DNA from: Antedon mediterranea
Taxonomy: Eukaryota; Echinodermata; Crinoidea; Comatulida; Antedonidae
Direction: 5' to 3'
DNA length: 64,000 nt
Assembly (NCBI RefSeq): GCF_964355755.1
Contig: NC_092679.1
Location: 4,276,001-4,340,000 of the forward strand
Shown: positions 43,201-48,422 of the stretch, one piece after another
Layout: every line of letters starts with the position of its first letter
Numbering within the stretch: position 1 is the first letter of the stretch
Made by a program: the position numbers and the translations under genes
The notes under the pieces: generated by a model
Database searches by the model: none
What the model was told of the DNA's origin: nothing
Seen by the model: only the letters and a program-made list of their open reading frames with translations

Positions 43201-45188
43201 TGGCAGCCAATTTGACTATTTTTTTGCTTTAAATTACATTTTCTCAGGGAAATAAAATTGTTTTCAATACAATTTTTGGTCAAAGTGGATATTCAACAAA
43301 TATTTTTTAAGAATTATTTTTAAGGTGTACAATGTAGTTGTGGAATCGATTATGTGTTTTTATCAAGTGCTCGGCCCAAACCATTCGATTGTAGCCTACG
43401 TACGTATCATATATGAATGAATTTAAACTCGTTACTTTCATTTCAGACAATTGTCCATATGGTATAATACATTACAAAGAAAACAAAAAAGATGAAGGAG
43501 AGAGAACCAAAACTTTTAACTATTGTTATAATTATAATGCCTCTTTCCATTTGTAGTACATGTTTGAATCCATCTACAAATATAAGAAATCGGTAAGTCG
43601 AAATCCTCAAATATTCATAAAATGATGGAATATTGTTTTCCACAAACAAATTCCTCGCACTAACAAATCTGGGTTGTCCCAACAACCTCCGGAAAGCATC
43701 ATTATAACAAACTTTAAGTCGGTTGATATCTTTTTTAAAATGATTAGACCATAAAGGAGAAGAGTACATGTTAATACAATATGATCTGAACAAAAAACAT
43801 TTGATTGATTTGACTTTGTATGTTTTTTACGCGGGAATACTGCATTTCTAATTTTTTCATAGAACAGTACTTTACTTTTAATATAAATGTCCTCCTATTT
43901 TTACCATGTTGTCTGATCCGTAGTGTTTATCCATACTGTACCTCCGTTGTTTTTTTTTTTTGTGTTTTTTTTCATAGTACTTTAGTTTATTTAAAATTCC
44001 TCCTGTTTTTACAATGTTTTCCGATCCGTATTATTTATCCAGTTTACTGTCTGTCATCACTCATCACAGATTAGCCAAACTCTTTTCGAAGCATAATCTG
44101 TATATCCACCAATTAAAATAAAACCTACAACAGATGTTGTATACATTAGAAAGGGATTCTTTTTTTCCTAGTTGTTTTTTTTTAGATGGACCAAATATCC
44201 GCAGGATCGGGTTGGGATTTAAATATGTATTGTCCCCAAAAACATGAAAAATAAAGATTAATTAAACCAGACTTTGAATATGTTATTTTGTAGTTTTAAT
44301 AAAGTTAATCACTTCCTTAATATAATAATGTTTTCACTTATAAAATGACAAAATAAATGGTTAAATTCAACCAAAAAAACATTGGCCGGCCAGCCAATTT
44401 GACAATGTTTTGCTTTAAATTACAGTTTTATCAGGTAAATACATTTTTGTTTAATTTAATTTATTGGTCAAATTATAATGGCATATTAAAAAATGTGTTA
44501 AGAAGTATTTTTTCAGATGAACAATACTTCTTTAAACGTGTACATCTACTTTATACTCGTAACCCCTCCTTTTTTCCATATTAAGGGGACACTTCCAACT
44601 AGAAATGTGTACGACACCAACCTCTATTCATATGACACTAATCAAAAAGGAGTATTACCAATTGTGTATGACACAGGCAAATATAAGTGGAAAATGGCTC
44701 AGTTTTGCTGATATAGATATTAGTGCTTGTTGGTCATTGTTTAACACTTTCTATGTTGATGCTTTATGTCTCTTAAATGTTCACCATTAATGTTTATTTT
44801 GATGCCTTTATTATCGAGGTCGAGTTTGCATGTCGTAAAATCACAAAGCGAAAATATGTACACGGAGATATAAATAACACAAAAAAAAAGACATGACTGC
44901 ACTAGGCATACTTGTTGAGTGTTAAAAACAGAATTTGAGTTTGCGTGTTTTTTTAAATTTTAAAATAACTAAATAAAAGGTTTTATCCATTGGTTGGTAT
45001 TATGTATCAACACTTGCTATGTTTTATTTGTGTCTGTAAATAGTTATAAATACTATTAATATACATTACTGATGTATTCAGTATCATTATTTAAAACTCC
45101 TTAACACGTTTGTTTTAGATTCATTGTGTACGATGTTGCTCAGGTCGAAATGAAGTACCTTATAACAACCGAATTCTGTTACAAGTAG
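1116..45188 (+). CDS. PARP1: PARP1, poly(ADP-ribose) polymerase 1, C-terminal part (9 exons, 5' end outside window)
   Basis: Nine exons join in frame at 1116-1244, 3077-3160, 4888-5010, 6808-6942, 33534-33632, 34298-34450, 35853-36042, 37539-37653 and 45119-45188. They give 365 residues, about the length of the regulatory plus catalytic part of vertebrate PARP1. The helical domain carries [11 protein letters not shown] and [15 protein letters not shown]. The ART domain carries the H-Y-E triad: His in [10 protein letters not shown], Tyr in [16 protein letters not shown], Glu in LLYNEFIVYD. Motifs such as SKDPID and NTHAKTH are those of PARP1 rather than PARP2. The enzyme makes poly(ADP-ribose) from NAD+ at DNA breaks in the nucleus. 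The zinc-finger, BRCT and WGR exons must lie upstream of the window. Two introns use GC donors, and the catalytic Glu codon is split by an intron. Two antisense GPCR genes lie in intron 6943-33533. Identity is secure; exact exon ends are read from splice consensus and homology. Confidence 0.96.
1361..1503. repeat. C/T-rich tandem repeat
   Basis: About four copies of a roughly 30-bp unit built from CCCACCCCCTTCCCTTCC and TTCTATAT. The low-complexity peptides it can encode are artefacts. Confidence 0.85.
1504..2574. other. PARP1 intron sequence, nothing recognised
   Basis: No open frame, RNA gene or repeat family is recognisable here apart from short AT-rich runs. Confidence 0.45.
2575..2719 (-). 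mobile_element. tRNA-derived SINE fragment
   Basis: Read on the minus strand it carries a B-box-like GGGTTCAATTCC and an upstream A-box-like TGTGGTTAGGACAC at roughly tRNA spacing. A non-tRNA body follows. The family is not named. Confidence 0.6.
3077..3160 (+). CDS. PARP1: PARP1 exon b: helical domain
   Basis: Acceptor TCTCTCTAG and donor GTACAC bound 28 codons in phase 0. They encode [15 protein letters not shown] and [10 protein letters not shown], the conserved second helix segment of the PARP1 regulatory domain. Confidence 0.94.
3554..4190. mobile_element. Inverted-repeat (MITE-like) element, about 640 bp
   Basis: The ends are inverted copies: ACTTAAAGACCCCTTCCCT at the left and the reverse complement of TACTTAAAGCCCCCCTCCCT at the right. 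No transposase frame lies inside. It sits in the PARP1 intron between exons b and c. Confidence 0.7.
4250..4600 (+). mobile_element. tRNA-derived SINE
   Basis: A tRNA-like head at 4251-4335 has a perfect 10-bp acceptor-type stem (AGCGAGTGAG pairing with CTCACTCGCT), an A-box-like TTACTAAGCGG and a B-box GGTTCGAGGC. A body with CTTCTCGGATAAGGAC follows. The 3' limit is approximate. Confidence 0.7.
4888..5010 (+). CDS. PARP1: PARP1 exon c: helical domain, [11 protein letters not shown]
   Basis: Acceptor TTTCCCAG and donor GTTAGT bound 41 codons in phase 0. The exon includes [17 protein letters not shown], a hallmark of PARP1-3 regulatory domains, followed by a PPII motif. Confidence 0.95.
5078..5430. 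repeat. Tandem pair of about 175 bp; diverged third copy at 9655-9775
   Basis: Two adjacent copies share ATATCTTTCTTAAAT, CACAAATCAGTTAAGAACA and CTAATTATGCCCAGTTT-like blocks. Related blocks recur at 9655-9775 (CTAATTATGTCCAGTTTTAG), so the unit is also dispersed. Confidence 0.7.
5598..6108. mobile_element. MITE with long inverted ends, about 510 bp
   Basis: The left end ATAGAGAGGTTTCGCAA continues as TACGAATACGATAACG and then CGGATACGTCAC. The right end is its reverse complement with few mismatches, giving arms of about 50 bp. There is no coding capacity. Confidence 0.85.
6387..6412. repeat. (TA)n microsatellite
   Basis: Uninterrupted TA dinucleotides in PARP1 intron DNA. Confidence 0.9.
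6808..6942 (+). CDS. PARP1: PARP1 exon d: helical domain, [11 protein letters not shown]
   Basis: Acceptor TTTTTCCAG and donor GTAAGT bound 45 codons in phase 0. It encodes [19 protein letters not shown] and SKDPIDIHY, diagnostic of PARP1. The 26.6 kb intron that follows holds two antisense GPCR genes. Confidence 0.95.
7348..7472. mobile_element. Short MITE, family with ends TCTACACTATCAAA
   Basis: Inverted ends (GTCTCCACTATCAAA and TTTGATAGTGTAGAC) flank CACTACCATATTTGGGCA-type repeats. Related copies lie at 18584-18732 and 20264-20391. Confidence 0.8.
7919..8809. mobile_element. Mutator-like non-autonomous element with 9-bp target duplication
   Basis: The element spans 7928-8800. Inverted arms of about 110 bp begin GCGATTTTTTT, contain GTACATAAGTTGGGGACCCC and TGAAACGTCAC, and differ at few positions. 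It is flanked by the 9-bp direct repeat GGCAGGGAC at 7919-7927 and 8801-8809. Long arms with a 9-bp duplication are typical of the Mutator superfamily. There is no transposase frame inside. Confidence 0.85.
10335..10590. repeat. Degenerate tandem repeat of about 22 bp
   Basis: Repeated CCACCCTGGGGTATAAGTC-type units with variable spacing. The short minus-strand frame across them is a by-product of the repeat. Confidence 0.75.
11565..12239. mobile_element. MITE with ends CCGTACTGACG...GGTATAAGCC
   Basis: The left end CCGTACTGACGTGGGTATAA is matched in inverse by TTATACCCGCGTCAGTACGG at the right end. Additional internal GGGTATAAGCCCACCC blocks lie near both ends. It is about 675 bp with no transposase frame. 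Confidence 0.85.
13767..13975 (-). promoter_or_regulatory. Possible promoter and first exon of a minus-strand transcript
   Basis: On the minus strand, a YY1-like GCCATTTT is followed at once by an ETS core ACCGGAAG (13937-13952). About 170 bases further on comes a good donor, AAG|GTAGGTATC, at 13768. No matching downstream exon was identified, so this is only suggestive. Confidence 0.25.
14384..14413. other. Short hairpin
   Basis: The perfect 10-bp arms ACTAGAGGGT and ACCCTCTAGT enclose a GC-rich 10-base loop. A related GGCTAGAGGGTGTAC lies near 14495. It could be a remnant of a small inverted-repeat element. Confidence 0.5.
16213..17337 (-). CDS. Rhodopsin-family GPCR (peptide-receptor type), paralogue 1
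   Basis: A 374-residue receptor in one coding exon, predicted in the plasma membrane. It shows seven hydrophobic segments, SGN (45-47) in TM1, LAIAD (71-75) in TM2, the extracellular disulfide pair C111/C203, ERYLAICHP (135-143) after TM3, and NPIIY (315-319) in TM7. The N-terminus is rich in Tyr and acidic residues (possible sulfation). The TM6 CWxP motif is replaced by CVFP. An in-frame TAG lies directly before the ATG, fixing the start; this TAG also ends an AG acceptor-like tract, so a 5' UTR intron is possible. It lies antisense inside PARP1 and is clearly paralogous to 24657-25796. The ligand is unknown; TRH- or other neuropeptide-type receptors are the nearest guess. Confidence 0.9.
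   Translation of the reverse strand: MGSLDYSSYSYYYVNEDNIDLFIYSEADKILIKYIMPILFFIGVSGNLIVIVMILNIKSLHSPVNYYLTSLAIADFLFLFFSMTRRWVLITNSPVMANNYLNLGEAGKAVCITFQFIIDLSATVSCVTILLIAVERYLAICHPIKFKSINTKTNVLRICIASWVVICIPVFLYNFVTETTKVGRFKWNLDTDAFQVPNQTVYCTDRYEGHPFAFLRIVDEFIVLLEIPIIIVLYVLAIRRLNSNPHHILGKIQMKKRKKVTQMLIITTLVYIICVFPINTDFVFNHFNVYIFKGDSSSLFHYISVILLYINSAVNPIIYFALRKDFRVSILHLSCTNRKESSSSRHINGSGNPKLLKQVQNTLEEEIDQTTEPL
17401..17545. mobile_element. 5' part of a TTAAAGATGTATTGTCCCCC element
   Basis: It starts with TTAAAGATGTATTGTCCCCC and keeps the family block ATTGGATCGAAAAAA, but the right end is missing. The full-length relative is at 27204-27560. Confidence 0.75.
18584..18732. mobile_element. TCTACACTATCAAA MITE (copy 1 of the tandem duplication)
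   Basis: Inverted ends ATCTACACTATCAAAC and GTTTGATAGTGTAGACAGA enclose CACTACCATATTTGGG repeats. It carries an extra internal block of about 22 bp that is absent from the copy at 20264. Confidence 0.8.
18795..19027. mobile_element. Truncated TTAAAGATGTATTGTCCCCC element
   Basis: Same sequence as 20454 onward, but cut at AAAGTG by the deletion that removed 1.55 kb from copy 1. Its right inverted end is absent. Confidence 0.75.
20264..20391. mobile_element. TCTACACTATCAAA MITE (copy 2 of the tandem duplication)
   Basis: Nearly identical to 18584-18732, with the same inverted ends and a shorter centre. Confidence 0.8.
20454..20770. mobile_element. MITE with ends TTAAAGATGTATTGTCCCCC
   Basis: A complete copy of about 317 bp. 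The left end TTAAAGATGTATTGTCCCCC is matched by GGGGACAATACATCTTTAA at the right. It contains the GGTCAAAGTGGAT block shared by the family. Confidence 0.85.
21576..21618. promoter_or_regulatory. CRE plus X-box-like motif cluster
   Basis: A perfect TGACGTCA (21576-21583) lies 21 bases before GGTTGCTAGACAAC, which resembles an RFX X-box, with GAGGGCGCTGCATGG between them. It is promoter-like in character but no start site is shown. It occurs only in copy 2 of the duplication. Confidence 0.25.
22083..22247. mobile_element. Short dispersed element with GTAGTGTAAC / GTTACGCCACTC ends
   Basis: GC-richer than its surroundings, with imperfect inverted ends (AGTAGTGTAAC and GTTACGCCACT) and GGGCCC-rich blocks inside. 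Probably a decayed MITE. Confidence 0.45.
22715..23105. repeat. Degenerate minisatellite of TATGAATATTCATAACT units
   Basis: About ten irregular units of 30-40 bp combine TATGAATATTCATAACT with a GCCAGTGACTTAA link. The core GAATATTC is a palindrome. Confidence 0.8.
24010..24115. mobile_element. Dispersed TCGGTCGGTCGG element
   Basis: About 100 bp containing CTACAGCTCACTATGTCGG, TCGGTCGG, ACACTAACTCAA and GCACGTGACTGCAGCCATG. Two further copies lie in an MLH3 intron (63005-63090 and 63157-63267). The ends are inverted (GTCGCGT and ACGCGAC in the better copies). Confidence 0.65.
24306..24468. mobile_element. GGTTCCCACTAG MITE, left end truncated
   Basis: A near-palindromic element with arms AACGCAAGGAC and CGTCCTTGCGTT, and CAATCACAAGCGAATAAGCC at the centre. 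The right end GCTAGTGGGAACCACGCTT is intact but the left terminal block is missing. Best complete copies: 47420-47600 and 50530-50712. Confidence 0.8.
24657..25796 (-). CDS. Rhodopsin-family GPCR (peptide-receptor type), paralogue 2
   Basis: A 379-residue receptor in one coding exon, predicted at the cell surface. It shows CGN (58-60) in TM1, LALAD (84-88) in TM2, the disulfide pair C124/C215, DRYLAICHP (148-156), NPVIY (321-325) in TM7 and a Cys pair (341-342) suited to palmitoylation. The N-terminus has an N-glycosylation site (NDS, 28-30). TM6 has CVIP in place of CWxP, as in the paralogue at 16213-17337. The frame stays open upstream but has no ATG there; a T-rich tract ending GCAG directly precedes the ATG, so I place the start at 25796 behind a probable 5' UTR intron. 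It lies antisense inside PARP1. The ligand is not known. Confidence 0.9.
   Translation of the reverse strand: MDLNSDYHGSFSFSSDVEPYSDNAYTINDSNYNERVYNMASLILLKGIMPITFTVGICGNLLVILMIIRCRIFHTPTNMYLISLALADTTYLLSSMIRRWIVYSTSPVLIEDVGGLGDQAIYFCIIFESILNWSGAVSCAMILFVALDRYLAICHPIRFRIISTNKTAIYVSVAVWIIYLVPTLAYYTNQTIQEYDLIWETSYDATAYPRVSKLCTTRYTNGFRYLHIMDEILAILEVPIIIVLYIFAIKQLKRNALKTLGKHQLAKRQRVINMLIATTAVYIICVIPLNFSLFLTLFDINVSHTFHYVTALLLYVNSAINPVIYMLVRKDFRRAMKQVLCCKKPELRENLTITTDSRSKRTQSSIEMGSIERRNGNVE
26771..26802. other. Perfect hairpin AACCATGGAGGTA / TACCTCCATGGTT
   Basis: Arms of 13 bp enclose a 6-base loop. The same core (CATGGAGGTA / TACCTCCATG) forms another hairpin at 45995-46036, which suggests a tiny dispersed inverted-repeat family. 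Confidence 0.7.
27204..27560. mobile_element. Complete MITE with ends TTAAAGATGTATTGTCCCCC
   Basis: About 357 bp. The left end TTAAAGATGTATTGTCCCCC is answered by GGTGGACAATACATCTTTAA. Near-palindromic interior blocks (CAAATTGGCTGCCAGCCAATG) recur at 43200 and 44390. Confidence 0.85.
28430..28548. mobile_element. Diverged GGTTCCCACTAG-family MITE
   Basis: It keeps GACCAATGAGAAGC, CATCGCCTGTGATTGGTCAA and a terminal GGGAGCAAGCTTT, but both ends have decayed. Confidence 0.6.
28562..28705. mobile_element. 3' tail of a LINE or SINE (TATTTATATAGCGCC type)
   Basis: It starts with an AAT-rich run and TATTTATATAGCGCCTAATG, then CCAGGTGCTTTACATTAGAC. This layout is common at the 3' ends of non-LTR elements in marine invertebrates. 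It sits in inverse orientation to its AT-rich tail. Confidence 0.5.
29433..29784. mobile_element. Second Mutator-like element, 334 bp, 9-bp target duplication
   Basis: The element spans 29442-29775. Its ends CCGATATTTCTTTCCGTAC and GTACGAAAAAAATCGC, with TGAAACGTCACAAAATAAAC next to them, match the element at 7928-8800. The flanks AGCCAGGGG (29433-29441) and AGCCAGAGG (29776-29784) form a 9-bp target duplication with one mismatch. A tRNA-like sequence lies inside. Confidence 0.8.
29590..29661 (+). other. tRNA-Ser-like sequence (decayed) inside the Mutator-like element
   Basis: The A-box TAGTCGAGTGGATAAGGC and the perfect B-box GGTTCGAATCC lie at tRNA spacing. ATGGACTTGACA resembles a Ser-TGA anticodon arm. 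The acceptor ends do not pair, the anticodon stem is broken and the long variable arm is missing, so this is a tRNA relic or SINE head rather than a working gene. Confidence 0.5.
30778..30935. mobile_element. Small inverted-repeat element
   Basis: TTGATATAAAGTTTGCGGTAC at the left is mirrored by GTACCAAAACTTTATATCAA at the right, with TTCTGAA/TTCAGAA also mirrored inside. GAGAGAATCT occurs on both outer flanks. Confidence 0.6.
31735..31892 (-). mobile_element. tRNA-derived SINE; fragment of the same family at 41301-41380
   Basis: On the minus strand, GGAGCTGTAGCTTGGCGG (A-box) and GGGGTTCAATCC (B-box) are at tRNA spacing. The body AGGGAGTGGATTTGAAAGAG (plus-strand reading) recurs at 41318-41340, and CATACGCATCCAACAG occurs near both. 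Confidence 0.65.
32306..32765. repeat. 154-bp tandem repeat, about three copies
   Basis: CAGGTTGCTTAAGTTAAT recurs at 32341, 32495 and 32649, exactly 154 bases apart. Copies 1 and 2 are nearly identical; copy 3 is more diverged and lacks CCGAGTCACG. Confidence 0.9.
33534..33632 (+). CDS. PARP1: PARP1 exon e: start of ART domain, THAKTH
   Basis: Acceptor TTGTTTCAG begins 33 codons in phase 0 encoding [20 protein letters not shown] and ending KVLE. The donor at 33633 is GCAAGT, a strong GC-class donor. An upstream GT at 33624 would drop two residues that the family alignment requires. Confidence 0.92.
33902..34055. other. Imperfect inverted repeat in PARP1 intron e-f
   Basis: Two arms of about 55 bp containing CATTTTATTGAAACTTGACA and its imperfect inverse face each other across a T-rich spacer. 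Probably a decayed MITE. Confidence 0.4.
34298..34450 (+). CDS. PARP1: PARP1 exon f: catalytic His, WHGSRTTN
   Basis: Acceptor TTGTTTAG and donor GTAAGA bound 51 codons in phase 0. The exon encodes the NAD+-binding [20 protein letters not shown] with the triad His, and ends in RIAPPEAPV. Confidence 0.97.
34451..35852. other. PARP1 intron f-g, nothing recognised
   Basis: AT-rich intron DNA. No gene, RNA or clear repeat family was seen apart from short A/T runs. Confidence 0.5.
35853..36042 (+). CDS. PARP1: PARP1 exon g: catalytic Tyr, [16 protein letters not shown]
   Basis: The acceptor is TTTTGCAG and the donor is GTTTGT after the first base of a Gly codon (phase 1). It encodes [20 protein letters not shown] and the [14 protein letters not shown] strand, ending in KHSTKG. 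Confidence 0.97.
36085..36610. repeat. 94-bp tandem repeat in PARP1 intron
   Basis: ACATGTGAACAACTGCTCATG-like blocks recur near 36103, 36196, 36290, 36384, 36479 and 36573, a period of about 94 bp. Each unit also has TTTAGGAGTAGAG and GATCCAACC. It starts just after exon g. Confidence 0.88.
37539..37653 (+). CDS. PARP1: PARP1 exon h: acceptor-loop strand to LLYN
   Basis: The exon begins after TTTTTGTAG and completes the split Gly codon. It encodes [20 protein letters not shown] and SLLYN. The donor GTATCC cuts after GA, the first two bases of the catalytic Glu codon; the last base lies 7.5 kb downstream. Confidence 0.94.
37795..37985 (+). mobile_element. 3' end of a non-LTR/SINE repeat
   Basis: CACCCAGGTGTAAAAATGGG leads to GTAATAATGTGAAGCGCATT and GTGCTATATAAGAATGAAC with a TATTATTAC tail. 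I recognise this as a common 3'-terminal module of dispersed retroelements in invertebrates; the exact family is not assigned. Confidence 0.55.
37986..39369. other. PARP1 intron h-i, first part, nothing recognised
   Basis: AT-rich DNA with T runs. The short open frames have no protein-like features that I recognise. Confidence 0.45.
39370..40935. mobile_element. Possible 1.5 kb dispersed element with GGTGATCATTT ends
   Basis: The left end AGGTGATCATTTAGAATAAA (itself a hairpin with AAATGATCACCT) is mirrored by AAAATGATCACCTAT near 40906. The palindrome AATTCGTCAAAGTGACGAATT follows. CAGGTGACCTCC-like and GATGACGTCATC motifs repeat inside. No transposase was seen. Confidence 0.4.
41819..42069. 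repeat. 24-bp minisatellite, array 1
   Basis: Alternating 24-bp half-units (AGTTAGACGCGACGCGTTGC and TGTAGACGCAACGTGTTGC types) make a 48-bp dimer. Because 48 is a multiple of three, both strands stay open and give Arg-rich repeat peptides, which I treat as artefacts. Confidence 0.9.
42070..42655. repeat. 24-bp minisatellite array 2 and duplicated flanks
   Basis: Array 2 lies at about 42186-42536. A 120-bp non-repeat flank (with CAACACTGTTACTTCGAATA and GTAGTAGCAGAATTGTTTTT) follows array 1 at 42070-42190, and a near-identical copy follows array 2 at 42535-42650. Array plus flank was therefore duplicated as a block. Confidence 0.85.
43018..43335. mobile_element. Decayed TTAAAGATGTATTGTCCCCC-family MITE
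   Basis: TTTAAAGATGTATTTTCCCTC at the left, the CATTGGCTGGCAGCCAATTTG interior and GGTCAAAGTGGAT are family blocks. The right end (AAGGTGTACAATGTAG) is worn. Confidence 0.7.
43515..43793 (-). mobile_element. LINE reverse-transcriptase C-terminal fragment (degenerate)
   Basis: The minus-strand translation has [20 protein letters not shown], then [18 protein letters not shown] and [16 protein letters not shown]. This pattern ([16 protein letters not shown]) belongs to the region just after the reverse-transcriptase domain of invertebrate non-LTR retrotransposons. Only about 90 residues survive and no RT catalytic motif is present. Confidence 0.75.
44219..44535. mobile_element. TTAAAGATGTATTGTCCCCC-family MITE
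   Basis: Left end TTAAATATGTATTGTCCCC and right end GAACAATACTTCTTTAAA, with the CATTGGCCGGCCAGCCAATT interior. The ends are mutated but recognisable. Confidence 0.75.
45119..45188 (+). CDS. PARP1: PARP1 last exon: catalytic Glu completed, C-terminus and stop
   Basis: After acceptor TTTTAG the first base A completes GA|A (Glu) of the LLYNE motif. The exon continues [19 protein letters not shown] and ends in CYK and TAG. The C-terminus is about four residues shorter than in vertebrates. Confidence 0.93.
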
Positions 45189-45224
45189 ACTACCCTCAAC
45201 CAAACATATCGAACTTGTGGAGGA

Positions 45225-45230
45225 AATAAA
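45225..45230 (+). terminator. Candidate PARP1 polyadenylation signal
   Basis: An AATAAA hexamer lies 37 bases after the PARP1 stop codon and implies a very short 3' UTR. Other AATAAA-like hexamers occur further on in this AT-rich DNA. Confidence 0.5.
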
Positions 45231-45994
45231 TCATGAAAAACCGATGCTGTTCATTATGTTATACTATTCTATTGAATTGAATAATTTGATAACCAAAATG
45301 TTATTGTTTGCGTTTTGAGATTGTTTTTTTTTTTTTATTAACTTTGCAATGAAGTATGTATACCAGATATTGCTGGTTTGTAGGAAATGAGGCTCTACGT
45401 AGGTGGCGCTAGGCCTATCAGTAGCTGCACGCGCGCGCCTCTTTAAATTAAAAAAAACGCGTTTTAGTTGCATGTTGTCAACAAATATTCTTAGTTTTTG
45501 ACATTATTATGCATCTTATTTTGCTTTTTTTTTTCAGGCTTGTATCGACGTTTTCACTTCTTTTAAAACCTTGTCAATACTGGTCCTAGCATGGATCACG
45601 AACAAACACGCGTGTCACATTCGAGGCATTAGTAAAGGATTCTTTAGGATTGGACTGAAATTGTTTGTATTTAAAAAACAATTAGCTTTTGTAGAAGTTC
45701 AACTTGTATTAGAAATCGACTATAGGCCTATTGATGCTAACATGTTTTTCAGAAAAAGTCAATATTGTCCCCAATGTTTTGCTTTCATGTTTTCGTTTTC
45801 AAAAAATCAATGACGTCATTAATTGTAAATGGCATTATACATTAAAGTAAACGATAATATAAAAATGTCACAAGAACCTTCTGAGATGTTATTGTGAGTA
45901 TTCTTTTAGTTTTAGTTGAGTTTATGTATCTGGTACATTATGTTAGAGGACGCTATACATATTCCAGATGAAAACATCTTACTCTCTTTAACGT

Positions 45995-46036
45995 TCTAGA
46001 GCATGGAGGTATAATTTTTTACCTCCATGTTCTAGA
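45995..46036. other. Hairpin TCTAGAGCATGGAGGTA / TACCTCCATGTTCTAGA
   Basis: Arms of 17 bp with one mismatch around an 8-base loop. The core is shared with the hairpin at 26771-26802. Confidence 0.7.
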
Positions 46037-46913
46037 TGTAGATCGCAATTTGCATGCCTTTTGAATTTTTACAGCTCAAAATATAAGAACACAGTTTATC
46101 ATGCATAGATCTGTTATCAGTGTAATGTTTATCACTTTATTCATTAATCTTTGCGATGCATTAAACAACGTTCTTTTATTAATTTTTCTTTCTTTTCGTT
46201 GCGTTTTATTTAATTTCTTTTGTCCGTTGCTTTTTAAATGCTGGTAAAACTGTCTGATTTCACACACTGGTTTTGATATTGTAAGTTCTTCGCAACAAAC
46301 GGTCCTTGATAGGCCACCGCACATCCAGAAACTCTGGTGGTAACTGTATATACTTTGAACCAATCGGAATGCTGCATTATTTTGAATGGAGATATGAGTG
46401 AAATGATTTTAACGGCTTTATCAACGGTACTTATTTCCTAACACAAAGATCAAACTTAATACTAATTTAACATTAATATCTGGAAAATATATTAAATATA
46501 ATCAATGCGCGTACTGCCCCTGACATCCATCAAAACAAGTTTCTACGATTTATTTTTGTGGTCTTTTCCCCTCGTTTTTATGTTGTTTAAATTTCAAAAT
46601 TCTTGCGAAATTGGGATTTGGAATACATAGGTATACATATAATTATTATGATGATGTGACCTAAACTTATGTTCTGTTAAAGAAGTGAAGCCTTATATTA
46701 ATTTTTATATGCATATTCTGTTATTTCTGTTATGAATAAATAATTAGTACCTATTTGGCATTTGTTTGCTGCGTAAAATAATTTGTATATAATGGTCATG
46801 TTGAAAATTAAAACTCTCTCTCTCTCCACATTCATTGATCTTTATTTCTTCATATCGGTGAAAACGCGTAGTGACCGCGCAGAGTCACAAAAATGTGTAC
46901 ATGAACGATGCAT

Positions 46914-46915
46914 AT

Positions 46916-46947
<32 letters not shown>
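46914..46947. repeat. (TTTA)n microsatellite
   Basis: About eight TTTA units. Confidence 0.9.
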
Positions 46948-46948
<1 letters not shown>

Positions 46949-47419
46949 AACATATTTATACAGGATAATACACAATCAAGTAGAAATATTGTAAGATCTG
47001 TCCTAAATTTTTAGATATTCTGAAACAGGAAGCAATTAACACACGCCATAATGACATTTGTATTTACAATTTATTTACCGACCCCATGCAATGATTTAAC
47101 ATTTTGAACTTGTTATTAATAGACATTGTATATGATATGTTTACAATATTTCCCTTTGAAGATATTTGTATTAATCGCGCGCTCAATTCTTATATTTTAC
47201 CATCCGTCAGTCATAATAATAAAATTTATGAAACAGAAGGTTGGGTTACAGAAATAGATTACATAATTATAAGAACTAGATGGTTCGCTCGTTGGAACAT
47301 CCTCGTATTATTGTGTTGGTATTTTTCAAAATGGACATCCATTACAGTGTATACCACGATCGGAAAACTCCCCTATTTGGGGCAAATCGTTGAAGCTAAA
47401 TTCGTTTTAATTGTCAATA

Positions 47420-47600
47420 AAGCGTGGTTCCCACTAGCGACGCAACGCAAGGACGTAACGCAACGCAAGTGAATTGACCAATCACAAGCGATGGCTTATT
47501 CGCTTGTGATTGCTAACTGTCTTTAACTTCGCTTGTCATTGGTTAAAACGCTTGCGTTGCGTTTACGTCCTTGCGTTACGTTCTAGTGGGAACCAAGCTT
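47420..47600. mobile_element. Complete GGTTCCCACTAG MITE, 181 bp
   Basis: A near-perfect palindrome: AAGCGTGGTTCCCACTAG at the left and CTAGTGGGAACCAAGCTT at the right, with ACGCAACGCAAG arms and a CACAAGCGATGGCTTATTCG centre. Copies at 24306, 28430 and 50436-50792. Confidence 0.88.
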
Positions 47601-48211
47601 AAGGCGCGATTTAGCGAATTATGCCCTTACGTAAATTTATATATAGATGTGTTTGATCGATTCTTTCACTGGATTAGAATTTACGCCTATTATTATTAGG
47701 CCTATTATGTATTTTATATAATTATATTGTACTTAAAACCTTTAATTAATTTTCGCTTGTTATTTTCAGGAAGAGTAAATAGTATTATCAACAAAAATTA
47801 TTTTATAATAACACTATCTTACAAATACTCCGCGGTTGGTCCAACCTGCCAGACTAAGCCAGCTGGCTGTTTCCGTTGAGGGGGCGATAATTTTTGTGTC
47901 AATATCATGCGTGTATACTTCACATTAAAAAATACAGGTAATTAGCATAACATTAAACCTCTACCATTCATCTTTGAAGATGTTTTGATATTTGAAAAAA
48001 AGTCTAATATGTTGTTTTGTTACGGCAGAAGGTGTTATCTTGAACTCGGTGAGTAAGAAATGCAAATTAGGCTTCTTAACTAGAAACTTTAGCCTATAAT
48101 AGTACGTTATTGTTGGAACTTCATTTAGTTCCGAAAGTGGAAAACCAAGAAATCTGACATTATTATAGGTTATCTAAATGAATTTTCGTAAACACTTTAA
48201 TGGATAAAGAC

Positions 48212-48422
48212 TAAAGCCCGTTTTCCTGTCGACGCTATTCGACGCTATCGTTAACAATAATCGGCGATCTTCTACGTAAACATTGAAATGTTAACGATTT
48301 ACAGGAAAAGGCATTCGCTATCGTTATCATTTCAACTTTGTCGTTTTCAAACGATCGTCGTTGAGAACTGTTAACGATCAACGACGATAGCGTCGAATAA
48401 CGTCGACAGGAAAACAGGCTTT
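48212..48422. mobile_element. MITE with ends TAAAGCCCGTTTTCCTGTCG
   Basis: The left end TAAAGCCCGTTTTCCTGTCG and the following ACGCTATTCGACGCTATCG are matched in inverse by CGATAGCGTCGAATAACG and TCGACAGGAAAACAGGCTTT. About 211 bp with no coding capacity. Confidence 0.85.

Noticed and set aside
47104-47472. 122-residue plus-strand frame
   Set aside because: The C-terminal part is MITE sequence and the rest has no family features.
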